A DNA stretch of 15,578 nt from Beroe ovata (Eukaryota > Ctenophora > Nuda > Beroida > Beroidae). The DNA lies in NCBI GenBank assembly GCA_946803715.1, contig CAMPET010000063.1, positions 142,957-158,534 on the forward strand, in the 5' to 3' direction. Positions 13,798 to 15,578 of the stretch are shown here, piece after piece (position 1 is the stretch's first letter; each line of letters begins with the position of its first letter). The notes below the pieces were generated by a model. The model was not told the origin of the DNA. It ran no database searches and saw nothing but the letters and a program-made list of their open reading frames with translations. The position numbers and the translations under genes are program-made.

Positions 13798-14059
13798 GGC
13801 CAGGTGTGTGGCTCTGCACAGCTGAGTGCACTTATAGTGATTATGACAATGAGCCACCGCTTTACCAACACAAGTGATACTCGTCCAATTAATGAGACTG
13901 TAAAAGTGAGCCGGTATTTTTCTCGGAAAAGACTCTGAAACTCAAAATCATCTGAATTAAACTTCTTGGAAATTATCCACAATTATCTGGAATCCACGAG
14001 TCCTATGTAGGTATCTATGTATCCTATGTCCTATGTTCTTCACGCCAGCTGTCATGCTA

Positions 14060-14221
14060 TCATACCGCCATGTACCCCGCCCTGGATTGCTGGATACCCC
14101 GGAGGGCGACACACTCACTATCTTGAGCCATGTGTCTCAGCTAATTAGAGAGAGAGGGGTCCATGTTATGATTTCAGTGAGGGGGCGGAACATCAGTGTT
14201 CTGGTCTACACTAATTTGTAA
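14060..14221 (+). CDS. Possible exon or gene remnant, unrecognised protein
   Basis: The plus frame reads HVPRPGLLDTPEGDTLTILS, HVSQLIRERGVHVMISVRGR, NISVLVYTNL and TAA at 14219-14221. Codon third positions and residue balance look more like real protein than the other short frames of this half of the window. An upstream in-frame ATG exists at 14033, after repeated TCCTATGT words. I do not recognise the family and see no partner exon. It could be a terminal exon, a decayed transposon fragment, or chance. Confidence 0.25.
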   Translation, partial: SYRHVPRPGLLDTPEGDTLTILSHVSQLIRERGVHVMISVRGRNISVLVYTNL

Positions 14222-14267
14222 CTGCCAAATAGATCTTGTATGGGCGAGAAAAAGTTCTGACTCCTCA

Positions 14268-14640
14268 CCGACACCACTTACGTCTTCTGACACCATTTTC
14301 TCACTGACGTCACTTTCTCACTGACACCACTTTCTCACTGACACCACTTTTTCACTGACACCACTTTTTCCGCTGACACCACTTTTTCACTGACACCACT
14401 TTTTCACTGAAGCCACTCTCTCGCTGACACCACTTTCTCGCTGACACCACTTTTTCACTGACACAACTTTTTCCACTGACACCACTTTTCTCACTGACAC
14501 CACTTTTCTCACTGACACCACTTTCTGCACTGGCACAACTTTTTCACTGACACCACTTTTTCACTCACACCACTTGTTCACTGAAACCACTTTCTTACAG
14601 ACACCACTTCTATCTTCTTTTACTGAAACCACCCATCTCT
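14268..14640 (+). repeat. Minisatellite of 17-18 bp units, about 21 copies
   Basis: Consensus CTGACACCACTTTTTCA with variants TTCTCA, TTCTCG and TTTTCCG. The array starts with diverged units (CGACACC, CTGACGTCAC) and decays at the end (CTGAAACCAC, CAGACACC). The first 11 bases, CTGACACCACT, are identical to the start of the 111 bp satellite units at 3965-4640. Confidence 0.93.
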
Positions 14641-14680
14641 CTCCCCCCAAAATCTAATGGATAAGCCCGAGAATATTTGA

Positions 14681-14746
14681 TTCATCGCTTTGCTTCTACT
14701 GCTGTCTGCTACCTTTGCTGCTAGGTACCTACTGCAAGAGGTGAGA
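14681..14746 (+). other. Splice-site-like polypyrimidine tract, 16-base possible microexon
   Basis: A long TGCT/CTTCT pyrimidine tract ends in GCTGCTAG at 14724. GTACCTACTGCAAGAG (14725-14740) follows, then the donor GTGAGA at 14741. The tract also reads FIALLLLLSATFAARYLLQE, like a signal peptide, but there is no in-frame ATG (a TGA precedes it). A splice acceptor is the better reading. Confidence 0.25.
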
Positions 14747-15118
14747 CCATTGTTTTTCAAATATATTCAAATCAATTAAAGACTTATTACACACGTTCAA
14801 TACAATACAAACAATGAACATGTGAAGAGCTAATCCTCATAGAAAACGAAATATACACACAAAATGTGTGTGAGTGTGCGTCTCCTCATTCATTAGTGAA
14901 ATTGTACAATATAAGTTAGGATTGTTTTGTACATTCAGAATGTCAGAAGTGAGATGGGTGTGTAGATAATGAGAGACATTTTGTATACCTCAAAACGCTT
15001 TTCAACTAGGTAGAACACTAGTTTGTCTAAAGGAGTAGAAATCACATGCGGTAAAAAATCACGAGAGCAAACTTGGCGTCAGATTAGCGATGATTCCAAT
15101 GCCGAAGGCAGGTACGAC
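14747..15118. other. Non-coding, nothing recognised
   Basis: AT-rich with a short GT/CA mirrored segment (14854-14880: ACACACAAAATGTGTGTGAG). No gene is supported. Confidence 0.4.
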
Positions 15119-15119
15119 T

Positions 15120-15289
15120 TATCCACATGGATAATCCAGTTGGTATCCGCCAGGAATGCCCACAGGCGGGAATGCCCAGTGGCTGGAATACACACTGCTT
15201 ATTTGGTTCATGGTGGGCATTCCCGCTTTGGGGAAAACCCGACGTGAATCCAGTTTCCGTGAATAGCACATTTTCAGTGTTCCAAATCT
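15120..15289 (-). CDS. Possible terminal exon, unrecognised protein
   Basis: After acceptor-like TTTCAG near 15290 the minus frame reads ARFGTLKMCYSRKLDS, RRVFPKAGMPTMNQISSVYS, SHWAFPPVGIPGGYQLDYPC, G and a TAA stop at about 15120. The Pro/Gly/aromatic-rich end looks protein-like, with mixed wobble bases. However, a second minus frame is also open here and the segment contains repeats of GGGCATTCC, so coding status is uncertain. No family recognised. Confidence 0.22.
15166..15226. repeat. 13 bp perfect inverted repeat with direct copy
   Basis: GCGGGAATGCCCA (15166-15178) pairs exactly with TGGGCATTCCCGC (15214-15226). A third, direct copy, GGAATGCCCAC, lies at 15154-15164. A small palindrome, TTATCCACATGGATAA, sits at 15119-15134. 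It may be the ends of a small mobile element. Confidence 0.75.
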
Positions 15290-15499
15290 GGCTGAAATGA
15301 GAAATCGCTCCACTGGAAATATGAAGACGCAAGGACATGCCCAAATTGACGTCTAGCACGGATATGGCTTGTTTGATGCTCGAGACATGTTTCGAATTAT
15401 TTTCTGTCTCGTTGTATCATGCTAATTTTACTCCTTCATACAGAATACCAGTCCAGCAGACTGAATGTAATGATCATGGGGAGTGCCAACACCCTTGAA

Positions 15500-15512
15500 A
15501 ATAAAAAATAAA
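15500..15512 (+). terminator. Overlapping-range AATAAA pair before GT-rich tract
   Basis: AATAAA at 15500-15505 and 15507-15512 is followed about 35 bases on by a GT tract, the usual order of a polyadenylation site. The GT tract is a microsatellite and no plus-strand gene is established, so this is weak. Confidence 0.2.
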
Positions 15513-15546
15513 AACCATATGTATCACACCTTGGAAAGTATATTCG

Positions 15547-15547
15547 T

Positions 15548-15578
<31 letters not shown>
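15547..15578. repeat. (GT)n microsatellite at window end
   Basis: Pure GT repeat running to the last base. The array is truncated by the window edge. Confidence 0.97.

Noticed and set aside
13321-13982. Long His/Thr or Cys/Val frames across the GT/CA tracts
   Set aside because: Produced by translating dinucleotide repeats.
14681-14740. Signal peptide FIALLLLLSATFAA
   Set aside because: No in-frame start codon. A TGA lies directly before it. The pattern is explained by a polypyrimidine tract.

Overview
The window is eukaryotic and almost certainly animal (metazoan). It carries one recognisable protein-coding locus, a semaphorin-type transmembrane receptor gene on the minus strand. That gene is split into at least nine short exons with GT-AG introns of roughly 87-249 bases. 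The surroundings are AT-rich by eye, full of (CA)n/(GT)n microsatellites, tandem arrays and small inverted repeats, with no bacterial-style gene packing. The compact introns and the divergent semaphorin would fit an invertebrate or early-branching animal such as a sponge, but the sequence does not fix the taxon (inference). Two single ambiguous bases (3159 and 9728), both in or at repeats, and microsatellites at both window ends suggest a draft assembly broken at repeats.

Layout on the + axis. 1-2.7 kb: non-coding, with a (CA)n tract and a near-perfect 55-base hairpin at 629-683. 2.7-3.2 kb: two (CA)n tracts enclosing paired CACGTG boxes. 3.6-3.8 kb: a diverged two-unit interspersed repeat. 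3965-4640: six copies of a ~111 bp satellite whose units carry internal inverted repeats. 5.5-8.1 kb: the semaphorin 3' half. Its exons encode, in order, the last part of the sema propeller, a PSI domain with an unusual cysteine layout, a Cys-containing linker, one transmembrane helix and a cytoplasmic tail of about 145 residues with two possible C-termini. The N-terminal part of the sema domain was not found. It must lie at higher coordinates in exons I cannot recognise, lie outside the window, or be missing.

8.1-15.6 kb: mostly non-coding. It holds a 310 bp-period tandem duplication (9419-10000), a CCAAT/E-box/CCAAT cluster (11176-11222) that looks like a promoter, more microsatellites, a 17-18 bp minisatellite (14268-14640) sharing its core word with the 111 bp satellite, and two short open stretches (14060-14221 +, 15120-15289 -) that might be exons of unrecognised genes.

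The semaphorin would act at the cell surface as a ligand or receptor for plexins in cell guidance (family knowledge). No second gene is clear enough to describe a pathway. The most interesting items are the PSI cysteine rearrangement, the open-frame intron in the PSI-linker region, the alternative C-termini, and the CTGACACCACT word shared by two separate tandem arrays.
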